A DNA stretch of 64,000 nucleotides, taken from contig NZ_PTXN01000016.1 in the NCBI RefSeq assembly GCF_012726345.1, positions 32,807 through 96,806 on the forward strand. The letters run 5' to 3'. The notes below the pieces were generated by a model. It did not search any database, was not told the origin of the DNA, and worked only from the letters and a program-made list of their open reading frames with translations. Below, piece after piece: positions 35,739-45,872 of the stretch. A program made the translations under genes and the position numbers. Every line of letters starts with the position of its first letter. Positions within the stretch are counted from its first letter, which is position 1. The DNA comes from Marinomonas sp. UCMA 3892 (GTDB taxonomy: Bacteria; Pseudomonadota; Gammaproteobacteria; Pseudomonadales; Marinomonadaceae).

Positions 35739-37577
35739 TCAGTCGTCTAAGAAACTTCTTAGGTGTTCTGAACGGCTAGGGTGGCGTAGTTTGCGTAGTG
35801 CTTTTGCTTCGATTTGACGAATACGTTCACGCGTTACGTCAAATTGTTTGCCAACCTCTTCAAGGGTGTGGTCAGTATTCATATCGATACCAAAACGCAT
35901 GCGCAATACTTTCGCTTCACGAGCAGTTAGACCTGCAAGAACCATGGTGGTTGATTCGCGCAAACCTTCGATAGTTGCTATATCAATAGGGGATTCAGCG
36001 CCATCGTCTTCAATGAAGTCACCTAGGTGTGAATCTTCATCATCACCGATTGGCGTTTCCATAGAGATAGGTTCTTTTGCTATCTTCAACACTTTTCGAA
36101 TCTTGTCTTCAGGCATGTCCATGCGAGCGGCCAATTCTTCTGGCGTTGCTTCGCGTCCCATTTCCTGAAGCATCTGACGAGAGATACGATTTAGTTTGTT
36201 AATCGTTTCAATCATGTGTACTGGAATACGGATTGTACGGGCCTGATCGGCAATCGAACGTGTGATCGCCTGACGAATCCACCACGTGGCGTAAGTAGAA
36301 AACTTATAACCACGACGATATTCAAACTTATCAACCGCTTTCATTAGGCCAATGTTACCTTCTTGGATAAGATCCAAGAATTGTAGGCCGCGGTTTGTGT
36401 ATTTTTTCGCAATAGAGATAACCAAACGCAAGTTAGCTTCAACCATTTCTTTCTTCGCGCGGCGAGCTCGAGTTTCCCCGATAGAAATGCGACGGTTGAT
36501 TTCTTTTAATTCTGCGATGGTCAGGCCAGTCTCTTTTGAAACTGCGCGAAGTTTGCGTTGGCTACGCATAAACTCAGCTTCGTTTTCTTCAAGAGTAGCC
36601 GCGTAATCAGCGCCAGAAGCAATTTGCTCTTTAAGCCAATCTGAATTTGTCTCATTGCTTGGGAAGCGTTTTAAAAACTCAGTTCTTGGCATGCCAGATT
36701 TACGCACACAAACTTGCATGATAAGGCGCTCTTGCTCGCGTACTTTTTCCATACGTGAACGCACGCGATCAACTAAATCATCAAACAGTTTAGGAACAAG
36801 TTTGATAGGAGCGAAACTGATGCTCAACTCTTCTTGCTTGCTTTGTACTGCTGGGTCTTGGCGATTGCGTGTTTCAAGTAATTCTTTTAGCTCAGTGTAG
36901 ATACGCGTAATATCGTTGAAGCGTAGTGCAGTTTCTTCTGGATCTGGGCCGTTATCTGTTTCTTCTTCAGCGGTATCTGAATCGTCATCATCTTCGTCAC
37001 TGTCTACAGTGTCTTCATCGATGATTGGCTCTTCGGTAGCGACATCTTCAAAAACAGGTTCTTCGCCATCGCCGTCGATGAAACCGCTAAATATATCGCT
37101 TAAACGACCTTCTTCTTCCTGTACTTTCGCGTAAGCGTCAAGTAGTACGTCTACCGCACCTGGGAAGTAAGAAATAGCCGCCATAACTTCGCGCGTACCT
37201 TCTTCAATACGTTTAGCAATCGCTATTTCGCCCGCGCGAGTCAGTAGTTCAACTGTTCCCATTTCACGCATGTACATGCGCACAGGGTCTGTTGTTCTAG
37301 TGATATCGCCTTCTACAGCAGCTAATGCGGCAGCCGCTTCTTCTGCTGCGGCTTCATCTGTAGCGTCACCTTCTTCCATGAGGAGACTATCCTTATCTGG
37401 TGCAACTTCAGAAACCGTGATGCCCATGTCATTGATCATGGCAATGATTTCTTCTACTTGCTCCGGGTCTGAAAGGTCATCAGGGAGGTGGTCATTAACT
37501 TCAGCGTAAGTTAGGTAACCTTGTTCTTTACCCTTGGAGATCAGCTCTTTGAGACGTGACTGTTGAGTGTCTGGCAT
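35739..37577 (-). CDS. rpoD: RNA polymerase primary sigma factor (sigma-70)
   Basis: 612 residues. Region 1.1 at the N terminus is followed by region 1.2 ([11 protein letters not shown]). A long, very acidic non-conserved region (about 165-215, runs of Asp/Glu) comes next. Region 2 has [20 protein letters not shown] and [13 protein letters not shown] (core and -10 recognition); regions 3 and 4 end with [20 protein letters not shown], the -35-recognising helix-turn-helix. The last gene of the rpsU-yqeY-dnaG-rpoD macromolecular synthesis cluster, it is separated from dnaG by 115 bp, where its own promoter may lie. Confidence 0.98.
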   Translation of the reverse strand: MPDTQQSRLKELISKGKEQGYLTYAEVNDHLPDDLSDPEQVEEIIAMINDMGITVSEVAPDKDSLLMEEGDATDEAAAEEAAAALAAVEGDITRTTDPVRMYMREMGTVELLTRAGEIAIAKRIEEGTREVMAAISYFPGAVDVLLDAYAKVQEEEGRLSDIFSGFIDGDGEEPVFEDVATEEPIIDEDTVDSDEDDDDSDTAEEETDNGPDPEETALRFNDITRIYTELKELLETRNRQDPAVQSKQEELSISFAPIKLVPKLFDDLVDRVRSRMEKVREQERLIMQVCVRKSGMPRTEFLKRFPSNETNSDWLKEQIASGADYAATLEENEAEFMRSQRKLRAVSKETGLTIAELKEINRRISIGETRARRAKKEMVEANLRLVISIAKKYTNRGLQFLDLIQEGNIGLMKAVDKFEYRRGYKFSTYATWWIRQAITRSIADQARTIRIPVHMIETINKLNRISRQMLQEMGREATPEELAARMDMPEDKIRKVLKIAKEPISMETPIGDDEDSHLGDFIEDDGAESPIDIATIEGLRESTTMVLAGLTAREAKVLRMRFGIDMNTDHTLEEVGKQFDVTRERIRQIEAKALRKLRHPSRSEHLRSFLDD

Positions 37578-37692
37578 TCGACAACCTATCGTTAGAAATT
37601 CATTTGGGAGTTTAGCAAGCCGCGGATTATAACAAAATCAATCACTTTTATCCACCGAATACTATCTTTTTTGAATGAAAATTAAACTGGGT

Positions 37693-39693
37693 TCAATTTT
37701 TTTTCTGTCTAATTAAATCCATTAAATTCCGTAGTTCTTGCTTGCTGCTACTATCCTTTATGGATTCATTCCCCTTACTTTTCAACCGTGCGATGCTGCT
37801 ATTTAACCCAAGATTTTTTTCTAGAGCTAAAACCATGTCGAGCACTTCTTGCTGTGCATTGGTTATTTTTTGCTTGGTTGTAGCATCTTGGTGGTTTAAT
37901 AGTGTGTAAATGGATGAAATAGTGGTTTTATCTGTCAACTCGCCTAGCAAGTGTCCGGTGTTTTTATAGGGGTGTTTTGCGAAATATCTCCATATTTTGC
38001 AGAAGATTTGTAGCTCCTCATTGGCTTGATTTACTAGGGGATCGGGTAAATCGATTTCTTTTGCTATGTGCGGGTGTAGTAAAAGACACAGGGAGGCTTG
38101 TTTTATTCGGCTGAGGCTTGGTGCTGCCGGTGGCAGAGCAGGCTCGTCGTTGTAAAATTTACCCTTAGAGAAAGGTTTTTTGTTAAAAGGCTTTTTGAAC
38201 GAGCCTTGTGTTTTGGGTTGGCTCAACGGAGCACTGTAATCACTATGATGGAAATCATCATAATCGCCATGTGATGGTTCGTAATCGTAATGGCTTAGGT
38301 CTGGTGTGTCGCCATCATAATGTTGGATTTGTTGTGCGTGGCTTTGATGTGTTGGTTCATGGCCTTCTGACGGTGTATGTTGGCGGCGAGTTTTAAAAAC
38401 AGTATTACTTAATGTTTCGCTATCGATGCCTGATTGATCGCTTAATTGGCGAATCAAAACCGAGCGGAAGGTTAGCTCTTTGGGGATTTGCTTAATCATT
38501 TCCATGGCGTTGCGAGCAAATTGAGCTTCGCCTTCCTCGTCGCCAAGAGTTACCTGATTTCTGGCGTGATCAAACAAGACATGCGATAAAGATGAGGCGT
38601 CTTCTAGGCGATGGTTGAATGCTTCTTTGCCTTCTTTTCTAACAAGAGAATCTGGGTCTTCGCCTTCTGGTAAGAATAAAAAACGTACTTGTTTTTCGTC
38701 TTGCATGACGGGAAGAGAGGCTTCTAAGCCGCGTATTGCTGCTGCGCGACCGGCTTTGTCACCATCAAAACAGAGGATGACCTTGCTGACTAACTTAAAT
38801 AATTTTCGAATATGCTGACTGTTAACGGATGTTCCTAGCGTAGCAACCGCATTGGTAATACCGTGTTGAGCGAGAACAATAACATCCATATAACCCTCGA
38901 CCACAATGATTTGGTCGAGTATTGGGGTGTTTTGTTTAGCTTCGAATAAGCCATAGAGTTCTTGGCTTTTTTGGAAGACAGGGGTTTCGGGAGAGTTTAG
39001 GTATTTGGGTTTTTCGTCCCCAAAGGCTCGTCCACCAAAGGCAATGACTCGGCCTCGAGAGTCGCGTATTGGGAAAATAATACGGTCACGAAAGCGGTCG
39101 TAGTAATGTCCTGGCTGGTCTTTTTTCTCTATTAGCATGCCGCCAAGTAGAAGTTGCTCTTGGCTTTCGGCGCGAGTGCCAACTTTTTTTAGTAGGTTGT
39201 CCCACCCAGGGGGAGCGTAACCTAAACCAAATACTTTAGCTATTTGACCAGATAACCCACGGTCTTTAGACAAATAGTCGGTGGCTTTTTTCTTATCAGG
39301 GTGCTGGGTTAATTGCTGTTGATAGAATTGTGAGCTTTCCGATAAGCGCTTTAAAAGCTCAGCATTTTGTTCGTATCTATCAGGGGCGCCTTGTTCTCTG
39401 GGTACTTCCATGCCTGCATCTTTGGCAAGCACTTCAATTGCATCGACAAAATCTAAATGATCATGTTCCATTACAAAGGAGATGGCATTGCCGCCAGCGC
39501 CGCAACCAAAGCAGTAATAAAACTGTTTGTTTGGGTTTAGGCTAAAGGAAGGGCTTTTTTCGTTATGAAAAGGGCACAGAGCACTATAATTTTGCCCAGT
39601 CTTTTTTAAGCTAATACGAGACGCAACCACATCGGTTAGGTCGGTGCGAGCTAAAAGCTCATCAATAAACTGATCAGGAATGCGCCCCGCCAT
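37693..39693 (-). CDS. dnaG: DNA primase
   Basis: Makes RNA primers at the replication fork. It is 666 residues, longer than E. coli DnaG (581). The CHC2 zinc ribbon uses Cys40, His43, Cys61 and Cys64. The TOPRIM core has VVEGYMD and CFDGDKAGRAA. The extra length is mostly a linker at about 438-525 (DNA 38119-38382) that is rich in His, Asp, Tyr and Ser and ends in a Lys/Phe-rich part (SFKKPFNKKPFSKGKF). A C-terminal DnaB-interacting helical domain follows. It starts 4 bp after yqeY. Confidence 0.97.
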   Translation of the reverse strand: MAGRIPDQFIDELLARTDLTDVVASRISLKKTGQNYSALCPFHNEKSPSFSLNPNKQFYYCFGCGAGGNAISFVMEHDHLDFVDAIEVLAKDAGMEVPREQGAPDRYEQNAELLKRLSESSQFYQQQLTQHPDKKKATDYLSKDRGLSGQIAKVFGLGYAPPGWDNLLKKVGTRAESQEQLLLGGMLIEKKDQPGHYYDRFRDRIIFPIRDSRGRVIAFGGRAFGDEKPKYLNSPETPVFQKSQELYGLFEAKQNTPILDQIIVVEGYMDVIVLAQHGITNAVATLGTSVNSQHIRKLFKLVSKVILCFDGDKAGRAAAIRGLEASLPVMQDEKQVRFLFLPEGEDPDSLVRKEGKEAFNHRLEDASSLSHVLFDHARNQVTLGDEEGEAQFARNAMEMIKQIPKELTFRSVLIRQLSDQSGIDSETLSNTVFKTRRQHTPSEGHEPTHQSHAQQIQHYDGDTPDLSHYDYEPSHGDYDDFHHSDYSAPLSQPKTQGSFKKPFNKKPFSKGKFYNDEPALPPAAPSLSRIKQASLCLLLHPHIAKEIDLPDPLVNQANEELQIFCKIWRYFAKHPYKNTGHLLGELTDKTTISSIYTLLNHQDATTKQKITNAQQEVLDMVLALEKNLGLNSSIARLKSKGNESIKDSSSKQELRNLMDLIRQKKN

Positions 39694-39697
39694 GGTA

Positions 39698-40144
39698 TTA
39701 GCCTAGTTGTGCTTTAACTTGTTTGCTGATTTGTGCCATATCTGCACGGCCTTGTACCTGTGGTTTTACAATGGCCATAACGGCGCCCATTTGCTGCATG
39801 GAGGTTGCACCGGTTTCTGCAATTGCTGCTTTTACAATCTCACCCACTTCATCGTCGGTTAAAGGTGTTGGCAGAAACTCACTGATGATTGCCATTTCTT
39901 CTTGTTCGATTACTGCTAGATCTTCACGGCCACCATCGATGAATTGTTGGTTGGAATCTTTGCGTTGTTTGTTCATTTTATCTAGAACGGCCAATACGCG
40001 AGCGTCATCCAGTTCAATTCGCTCATCTACTTCGATTTTTTTGCATTCTGCTAAAATTGTACGAATCACAGTCACACGCTGTTTTTCTTTAGCGCGCATT
40101 GCGGTTTTTAGGGTTTCTGAAATGAACTTTTTTAATTCTGACAT
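39698..40144 (-). CDS. yqeY: GatB/YqeY-domain protein
   Basis: 148 residues made up of a single YqeY domain (SETLKTAMRAKEKQRVTVIRTI at the N terminus, EFLPTPLTDDEVGEIV in the middle, GAVMAIVKPQVQGRADM near the end), similar to the tail of the GatB amidotransferase subunit that contacts tRNA. Its cellular function is not well established. It lies between rpsU and dnaG, the normal place in many gammaproteobacteria. Its transcription should come partly from read-through of the rpsU terminator. Confidence 0.94.
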   Translation of the reverse strand: MSELKKFISETLKTAMRAKEKQRVTVIRTILAECKKIEVDERIELDDARVLAVLDKMNKQRKDSNQQFIDGGREDLAVIEQEEMAIISEFLPTPLTDDEVGEIVKAAIAETGATSMQQMGAVMAIVKPQVQGRADMAQISKQVKAQLG

Positions 40145-40226
40145 GGGATCCTCTTTTAATTCATAGGGCTTTTAATTCATTGAGACAGTTACCCGTAACG
40201 TCGTACTGGGGTCTCTTTGGAAGCAA

Positions 40227-40260
40227 AAAAAACGGCTAGTTGGTTAACTAGCCGTTTTTT
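40227..40260. terminator. Terminator between rpsU and yqeY
   Basis: AAAAAACGGCTAGT / ACTAGCCGTTTTTT, a 14-bp perfect stem with loop TGGTTA. It likely limits dnaG and rpoD expression relative to rpsU, as in the E. coli operon. Confidence 0.92.
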
Positions 40261-40330
40261 TATAAGCCTAAATGTTAGAAACGTCTAGGCAAACATTTGT
40301 TTTTAGCAAATTGCCAAACGGCAGATTGGC

Positions 40331-40546
40331 CTAGTACAAACGCTGGAATTTCTTCTGCTCACGAGAAACTTTCTTAGCGTGGCGTTTAACAGCAGCTGCT
40401 GCAGCACGTTTGCGAAGAGTAGTTGGTTTTTCGTAGCATTCACGACGACGAACTTCAGCCAAAACGCCTGCTTTTTCACAAGAGCGTTTGAAGCGACGTA
40501 GAGCGATGTCAAATGGTTCGTTATCTTTTACTTTTACTGCTGGCAT
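40331..40546 (-). CDS. rpsU: 30S ribosomal protein S21
   Basis: 71 residues, highly basic: [21 protein letters not shown] at the start and [16 protein letters not shown] at the end are standard S21. S21 helps base-pairing between mRNA and the 3' end of 16S rRNA. It is the first gene of the macromolecular synthesis cluster, read from a strong promoter at 40603-40630 and followed by a strong terminator. Confidence 0.97.
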
Positions 40547-40965
40547 GTAATTACCTTTAATAATATTTTTTTAAAGTTTAAGTATTCACAAAAACGGCGT
40601 GAATCATACCCGTATTTAACGGGCTTTCAAAGCGCGCTTTTGTTGAACAGAGTGTGATCCAGTACGGATCGATTTTTCTAGGCTAAAAAAGCCCAACCCT
40701 GAACAGACTATTGTCGCGTCTGTAACTGTATTCATTCTTTAAGAGGGTGTTTGGATCGCCATTTACTTATATTGGTAAGCTATGTGCCAAACTAGAAAAA
40801 TCACCTGCCTTTTAATTTAAACATTTAAAACGCGCGCATTATAATGCTTTTGCCTTGTTATGTCTAATTTCATTTGAGTTGCCTTTTAAGTAAGTGGCTC
40901 TTTCCTCTGCAACGGTGGAGATAGATAGGGTACAATGCGCTCAAATTATTGATGAGATTATTCTG
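40547..40965. other. Divergent regulatory region between rpsU and tsaD
   Basis: No gene is seen. It holds the rpsU promoter, a small hairpin GATCC-AGTAC-GGATC followed by GATTTTTC at about 40656-40677, and a TATAAT at 40840-40845 that may serve tsaD with a poor -35 box. A second TACAAT (40931-40936) sits closer to tsaD. Confidence 0.5.
40603..40630 (-). promoter_or_regulatory. rpsU promoter with an inverted repeat in its spacer
   Basis: TTGAAA (40630-40625), a 16-bp spacer and TATGAT (40608-40603). The spacer contains the perfect inverted repeat CCCGT-ATTTA-ACGGG (40609-40623). Confidence 0.6.
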
Positions 40966-42003
40966 ATGAAAGTATTGGGATTAGAAACCTCTTGTGATGA
41001 GACGGGTATCGCGATTTACGATACTGAAAATGGTCTTTTGGCTCACAAAATTTATTCTCAAATTGCGCAGCATGCCGAATACGGCGGTGTAGTTCCAGAA
41101 TTGGCTTCTCGTGATCATGTTCGTAAAACTTTGCCGCTTATTGATGAAGTGTTGCAAGAAGCGGGCATGAAAAAGTCGGAATTGGATGCGATTGCATATA
41201 CAAGCGGTCCAGGCTTGGTTGGTGCCTTAATGGCTGGTGCAACAATTGGGCGTTCTCTGGCTTATGCTTTGGGAATCCCTGCATTAGGCGTACATCACAT
41301 GGAAGGTCATCTTTTAGCGCCAATGCTAGAAGAATCTCAACCAGAAATGCCTTTTATTGCTTTGCTGGTTTCTGGTGGTCACACACAATTGGTTCGTGTA
41401 GATGGCATTGGTGAATATCGTCTTCTAGGTCAATCCCTTGATGATGCCGCTGGTGAAGCGTTTGATAAAGCTGCAAAAATGATTGGCTTACCTTATCCAG
41501 GTGGACCGCAAATTGCCGCATTAGCAAAACAAGGTAATCCTAAGTCTGGATTGAAATTCCCGCGTCCTATGACAGATCGCCCAGGTTTAGATTTTAGTTT
41601 TAGTGGCTTGAAAACAGCATTTTTGACGGCAGTCCATGATGCACTAGACAATGATCGTTGTGATGAGCAGTTTAAAGCTGATGCGGCATTGGCGTTTGAA
41701 ACTGCAGTGGTGGATACCCTAGTGATTAAGTGTCGTCGAGCGTTGGAGGCTGAAGGCTTAAAACAACTTATTATCGCTGGCGGCGTGAGTGCTAATCAGC
41801 GTTTACGTGAACAGCTTGAAAGTCAGTTGAAGAAAATTAAAGCCAGTGTTTTCTATGCACGACCAGAGTTTTGTACGGATAACGGAGCAATGATCGCTTA
41901 TGCAGGAGCTCAGCGTTTGGTTAATGGCCAATCTTCTGAATTAAGCTTGTCCATACGTGCTCGTTGGCCCTTGTCTGAATTACCGCCTTTGAAGGAATCT
42001 TAA
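40966..42003 (+). CDS. tsaD: tRNA N6-adenosine threonylcarbamoyltransferase TsaD
   Basis: Transfers threonylcarbamoyl to A37 of ANN-decoding tRNAs together with TsaB, TsaE and TsaC. It is 345 residues from ATG 40966, giving the family start [19 protein letters not shown]; the 24 upstream codons are not conserved-looking. The iron-binding motif [10 protein letters not shown] (about 111-120) and the ATP-site motif SGGHTQL are intact, and ISANQRL-like [11 protein letters not shown] is near the C terminus. Divergent from rpsU, as is typical, and immediately followed by folB. Confidence 0.96.
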
Positions 42004-42004
42004 T

Positions 42005-42370
42005 ATGAAAGACTTAGTGTTTATTGAGGGGCTAAAAACTCAAGCCGTGATTGGTGTGTATGAGTGGGAAAAAAAGATTCAGCAAGATTTAGTGTTTGAT
42101 TTGGAAATGGAGCATGATAATCGTGTTCCAGCAGAGACTGACGATCTGGCTAAGACGTTAGATTACGAAGCTATCTCGAATTATATTTTGGCATTTTGCG
42201 CCGAGCGTCAGTTTGAGTTAATTGAAACTTTGGCGGAGCATTTGGTGGGAGAGCTGATTGGAAAATTTAAGTTGAACGCTGTCACGTTAACTTTGCGTAA
42301 GCCTGGCGCTGTTCCGACTGCTCAAGCCGTTGGCGTGAAAATTCACAGAAAATCTGCTGTAACTTATTGA
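42005..42370 (+). CDS. folB: Dihydroneopterin aldolase
   Basis: Converts dihydroneopterin to 6-hydroxymethyl-dihydropterin in folate synthesis (often also epimerase). It is 121 residues. DLVFIEGLKTQAVIGVYEWE at the N terminus is the family signature; Glu in the GVYEWE segment, Tyr in LDYEAI and Lys in TLRKPGAV are the expected active-site residues. It begins 1 bp after the tsaD stop, so it is probably translationally coupled to it. Confidence 0.95.
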   Translation: MKDLVFIEGLKTQAVIGVYEWEKKIQQDLVFDLEMEHDNRVPAETDDLAKTLDYEAISNYILAFCAERQFELIETLAEHLVGELIGKFKLNAVTLTLRKPGAVPTAQAVGVKIHRKSAVTY

Positions 42371-42440
42371 GAAAGTGCTGTCATTTATTAAGAAATAAGT
42401 GACAGCGTTTTGCATGTTATAGTTTGATAGCTATTACAAG

Positions 42441-43538
42441 TTAGCTAATCAGTGGAGAAAGTGTTTTGTCGAGAGCTTCAGTGCGTACTTTTTTGAGTGC
42501 TTGGCCTAGTTCTGCACCACTAAAGCCTTGTTTGATTAATGATGCAGCATTGATCACTGCAATAGTATCTCGTAGCTTTTGCCAGTCCTCAACTTTGCTA
42601 TTGGTTAAGCGACTTAGAATCGCAATCAGTAAGATAAATGGTTGAGGTTTTTTTATGGCATTAACGGAAATTAGCCAGTTTTCCCACGTAGTGGAGTCCA
42701 TCGGAATATGTTGGTTCTCTAGGAATGAGCGAGTTTGCTCGGCGAGAATTTTGAACTGATTTGGGCTGCGAATACGCTGATGAAGTTGAGTGAGTTCTGC
42801 AAGCGGAGTATTTTTGCAGAGAATGGCCCAGCGTTGAGCTGGTGTTAGCCCAACTTGGTTCAATATATCAGTAAGCATTTGGCTGTCTTCCCAAATAAAT
42901 TCTGGAAATAGTTTATCTAGCGCGTTAGCGTCTTTTAATACTGAAAAGAAGACGTTTGCATGACGTGTATTAAGTGCTTTTTCTAGCTCTTTCCAAATGC
43001 GTTCTGCGCTCAATGCAGATAGCTCTCCTGATGAACTAATCTCTCTCATCAAAGACATAGTTTCAGGTGCGATAGTAAATCCAAAATGATGAAAGCGAGC
43101 GGCAAAGCGAGCAACTCGTAACACACGTAGCGGATCTTCTACAAAGGCATTAGAGACATGACGAAATACTCTGTCGAGTAGATCTTGTTGACCATTAAAT
43201 GGATCGATCAAAGCGCCATTTTGATCTTGTGCGATTGCGTTGATAGTTAGATCGCGGCGTTCTAGGTCTTCTTCTAAACTGATTTCTGGCGAAAAGTCAC
43301 AGATAAATCCAGTGTAGCCTTCACCTTGTTTTTTTTCTTTCCGGGCAAGGGCATATTCTTCCTTGCTTATCGGGTGAAGGAAAACAGGGAATTGTTTTCC
43401 TACTTGTTGAAACCCTTTTTTTTCAAGTTGTTCCGGAGTGGCGCCTGTGACGACCCAGTCATGGTCGATAACTGGGAGTTCAAGTAAAGCATCTCTAACG
43501 GCGCCGCCTACTAGATAAACTTGATAAGAGTTTGTCAT
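42441..43538 (-). CDS. cca: CCA-adding tRNA nucleotidyltransferase
   Basis: Adds or repairs the 3' CCA of tRNAs. It is 365 residues. [12 protein letters not shown] and DHDWVVTG (metal-binding aspartates) open the nucleotidyltransferase domain, followed by [13 protein letters not shown] and the template helix [17 protein letters not shown]. It is shorter than E. coli Cca (412), and I see no HD phosphodiesterase motif in the C-terminal part, so it probably has only the transferase activity. It lies 6 bp after glpE on the same strand. Confidence 0.95.
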   Translation of the reverse strand: MTNSYQVYLVGGAVRDALLELPVIDHDWVVTGATPEQLEKKGFQQVGKQFPVFLHPISKEEYALARKEKKQGEGYTGFICDFSPEISLEEDLERRDLTINAIAQDQNGALIDPFNGQQDLLDRVFRHVSNAFVEDPLRVLRVARFAARFHHFGFTIAPETMSLMREISSSGELSALSAERIWKELEKALNTRHANVFFSVLKDANALDKLFPEFIWEDSQMLTDILNQVGLTPAQRWAILCKNTPLAELTQLHQRIRSPNQFKILAEQTRSFLENQHIPMDSTTWENWLISVNAIKKPQPFILLIAILSRLTNSKVEDWQKLRDTIAVINAASLIKQGFSGAELGQALKKVRTEALDKTLSPLIS

Positions 43539-43544
43539 TTTTAA

Positions 43545-43865
43545 CTAGTTACCTGTTTCGCATTGTTCTGGGAACATTGCGCTCCATTGGCTAAAGCCGC
43601 CATTCAAAGAGTAAACCTCTTTAAAGCCTTGTGAGGCAAGGTATTCTGCAGCGCCTTTGCTACTGTTGCCGTGATAGCAGCAAACAATGATAGGTCGGTT
43701 TTTTTCTGTGCTATCAATAAAACTTTGAACATTGTCATTGGTAAGGCTAATCGCGTTCGTCATATGGCTGTTTTGAAAACTAACCAAGTCGCGGATATCT
43801 ACGATAGCTGCATTATTTTCAATGATTGGGAGAGCGTCTGATATATCGATACAAGTGTAAGTCAT
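43545..43865 (-). CDS. glpE: Thiosulfate sulfurtransferase GlpE (single rhodanese domain)
   Basis: 106 residues. The active-site Cys lies in the loop IVCCYHGNSSKGAAEYL, which has the CYHGNSS form typical of GlpE. AIVDIRDLVSFQNSHMTNAI is the rhodanese N-terminal motif. It transfers sulfur from thiosulfate to cyanide or thioredoxin in vitro. Its start overlaps the apaH stop by 4 bases, and it is followed by cca. Confidence 0.93.
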   Translation of the reverse strand: MTYTCIDISDALPIIENNAAIVDIRDLVSFQNSHMTNAISLTNDNVQSFIDSTEKNRPIIVCCYHGNSSKGAAEYLASQGFKEVYSLNGGFSQWSAMFPEQCETGN

Positions 43866-44689
43866 GGGTTCTTCCGATTAATTGAGCAAGGTGTGCTGAA
43901 GCGTTGTTGATCCTCGAGGCGCAAAGCAGTTAGGCTTCCCCCCCAGACGCAACCTGTGTCTAGTGCATGAATGCGTTCTTTCTGGGTTTTGCCTTCTAGG
44001 GCGGCCCAATGACCGAAAACGATATGGCAATCTTCGGGTACCTTTGTTGGATAGTTAAACCAAGGAGCGTAGCCTTTTGTGGCTGTGTTGATGCCTTCTT
44101 TGGATTCTAGATCAAGTTTACTGTTTTCATCACAGAATCGCATGCGCGTTAAATAGTTGGTAATCGCTCGAAGACGGTCTAGCCCTGTTAGATCATCGCT
44201 CCACGTATTTGGCTTATTACCATACATGGTCGCAAAAAATTCATCAACACTGTCTGATTTCAGCTTGTCTTCTACTTCTTTAGCAAGTGTTTGTGCTTTT
44301 TGTAAGTCCCAGCAAGGAGGAATACCCGCATGAGTCATGACTGTATTGAGTTGCTCATCATAGTGAAATAGAGGTTGATGGCGTAACCAATCCATTAGGT
44401 CATCACGATCGCCAGCGGTAAGTATTTCTGCAAGTGTATCGCCACGTTTTAGCTTGCCATAACCATGAGAGACGGCGAGTAAATGCAGATCATGATTGCC
44501 CAGAACGACGGTTGCATTATTGCCTAAGGATTTGATAAAACGTAGTGTTTCTAAGGACTCCTCACCGCGATTGATTAAATCGCCAGTAAACCAGAGTTTA
44601 TCTTGTTCTGGATGGTAGTTGATTTGTTCTAAAAGCTGTACTAGAGGCGTCAGACAGCCTTGTAAATCACCAATAACATAGGTTGCCAT
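43862..44689 (-). CDS. apaH: Diadenosine tetraphosphatase ApaH
   Basis: Splits Ap4A into two ADP. It is 275 residues from ATG 44689, giving MATYVIGDLQGCLTPL. The metallophosphatase motifs GDLQG, WFTGDLINRGEES, LGNHDLH and VMTHAGIPP are all present. A 38-codon upstream extension overlaps apaG and has no family features, so I reject it. It is downstream of apaG with a 7-bp gap and upstream of glpE, which it overlaps by 4 bases. Confidence 0.96.
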   Translation of the reverse strand: MATYVIGDLQGCLTPLVQLLEQINYHPEQDKLWFTGDLINRGEESLETLRFIKSLGNNATVVLGNHDLHLLAVSHGYGKLKRGDTLAEILTAGDRDDLMDWLRHQPLFHYDEQLNTVMTHAGIPPCWDLQKAQTLAKEVEDKLKSDSVDEFFATMYGNKPNTWSDDLTGLDRLRAITNYLTRMRFCDENSKLDLESKEGINTATKGYAPWFNYPTKVPEDCHIVFGHWAALEGKTQKERIHALDTGCVWGGSLTALRLEDQQRFSTPCSINRKNP

Positions 44690-44696
44690 TATAGCC

Positions 44697-45071
44697 TCAG
44701 TGAACTTGATTTGGAACGGACAAGGTGAACGGGCGGATAGGGGCTGTGAATTCAGTGCCATCATCGGCCAGAAACTGGTAGCTGCCTTGCATGCTACCAA
44801 CAACCGTTTCCATCACTGTTCCGCTGGTGTAATGAAATGATTCGCCTGGACCCAAATGTGGGTATTCACCAATGACGCCGCTGCCTTTGACTTCTTGAAC
44901 TTGTTCGTTACCATCAGTAATGATCCAATGGCGGGTTTGAAGTTTGGCTGATTCGGTTCCGCAGTTGGTGATAGAAATATGGTAAGCAAACACGTAACGA
45001 GATTCTGCTGGTGTTGATTGGTTTGCTAGGTATTCTGTGCGGACAGAAACGACGACGTCATATTTTTGCAT
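44697..45071 (-). CDS. apaG: ApaG protein
   Basis: 124 residues with the ApaG immunoglobulin-like beta-fold. VVVSVRTEYLANQSTPAESRY and RHWIITDGNEQVQEVKGSGVIG are its family motifs, the latter with the characteristic GxGVxGxxP glycines. Its molecular function is uncertain; it is associated with magnesium/cobalt effects in enterobacteria. The start lies next to the rsmA stop, so it is translationally coupled in the surA-pdxA-rsmA-apaG-apaH operon. Confidence 0.95.
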   Translation of the reverse strand: MQKYDVVVSVRTEYLANQSTPAESRYVFAYHISITNCGTESAKLQTRHWIITDGNEQVQEVKGSGVIGEYPHLGPGESFHYTSGTVMETVVGSMQGSYQFLADDGTEFTAPIRPFTLSVPNQVH

Positions 45072-45872
45072 TTATCCTTCCTTTTTAATGACGTAGTTAG
45101 CAATACGAACAAAGTCTTCTACGTCTAATCTTTCAGGGCGTAGTGTAGGGTCAATGTTTAGCGCGCTGAAATCATCATTGTCTAGAACCCCTTTGTAGTT
45201 ATTACGTAGGGTTTTTCGACGCTGCTGGAAGCCAATTCTGACCATGTCCTCTAACATTTTGATGTTATTGACAGGGTGGGGCAGTATTTTGTGTGGCGTC
45301 ATTCTAACAATAGCCGAATCAACTTTCGGTGCTGGGTCGAAAGACTCTGGGCCAACAATAAAGAGTGATTCAACAGCGCAGTAATATTGTGCCATAACAC
45401 TCAATCGACCATATAAGCTATCGCCTGGTCGAGCAGCTAAGCGATCGACCACTTCTTTTTGCAACATGAAGTGCATGTCTTCGATTGCCTGAGCTTGGCT
45501 TAAGAGATGGAAGATCAGTGGAGTTGAAATGTTATAAGGCAAATTGCCTACCACACGAATCGCTTGCTCAGGTGTGGTTAGCGAGGTGAAATCAAATTTC
45601 ATCGCATCAGCTTCATGAACGGTAAGCTCAGGAAAGCGGAACAAATTGACTTTCAAAATAGGGATAAGGTCGCGGTCAAGTTCAACAACATCCATACGCT
45701 CGGTGACACTAATAATACCTTCTGTTAATGCACCCTTACCTGGCCCAATCTCAACGATGCGCTGGCCTTTTTTAGGTCCGATGCAAGCGACGATGCGTCG
45801 AATAACACCGTGGTCATGAAGGAAGTTCTGGCCGAATCTTTTTCTAGCTTTATGGGGTTGTGATTTGCTCAT
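45072..45872 (-). CDS. rsmA: 16S rRNA adenine dimethyltransferase KsgA
   Basis: Dimethylates two adjacent adenosines near the 3' end of 16S rRNA. It is 266 residues. ARKRFGQNFLHD is the N-terminal signature, VEIGPGKGALT the SAM motif (about 40-50) and VGNLPYNISTPL (about 107-118) the catalytic NLPY motif. Its start overlaps the pdxA stop by 4 bases. Loss causes kasugamycin resistance in related bacteria. Confidence 0.97.
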   Translation of the reverse strand: MSKSQPHKARKRFGQNFLHDHGVIRRIVACIGPKKGQRIVEIGPGKGALTEGIISVTERMDVVELDRDLIPILKVNLFRFPELTVHEADAMKFDFTSLTTPEQAIRVVGNLPYNISTPLIFHLLSQAQAIEDMHFMLQKEVVDRLAARPGDSLYGRLSVMAQYYCAVESLFIVGPESFDPAPKVDSAIVRMTPHKILPHPVNNIKMLEDMVRIGFQQRRKTLRNNYKGVLDNDDFSALNIDPTLRPERLDVEDFVRIANYVIKKEG

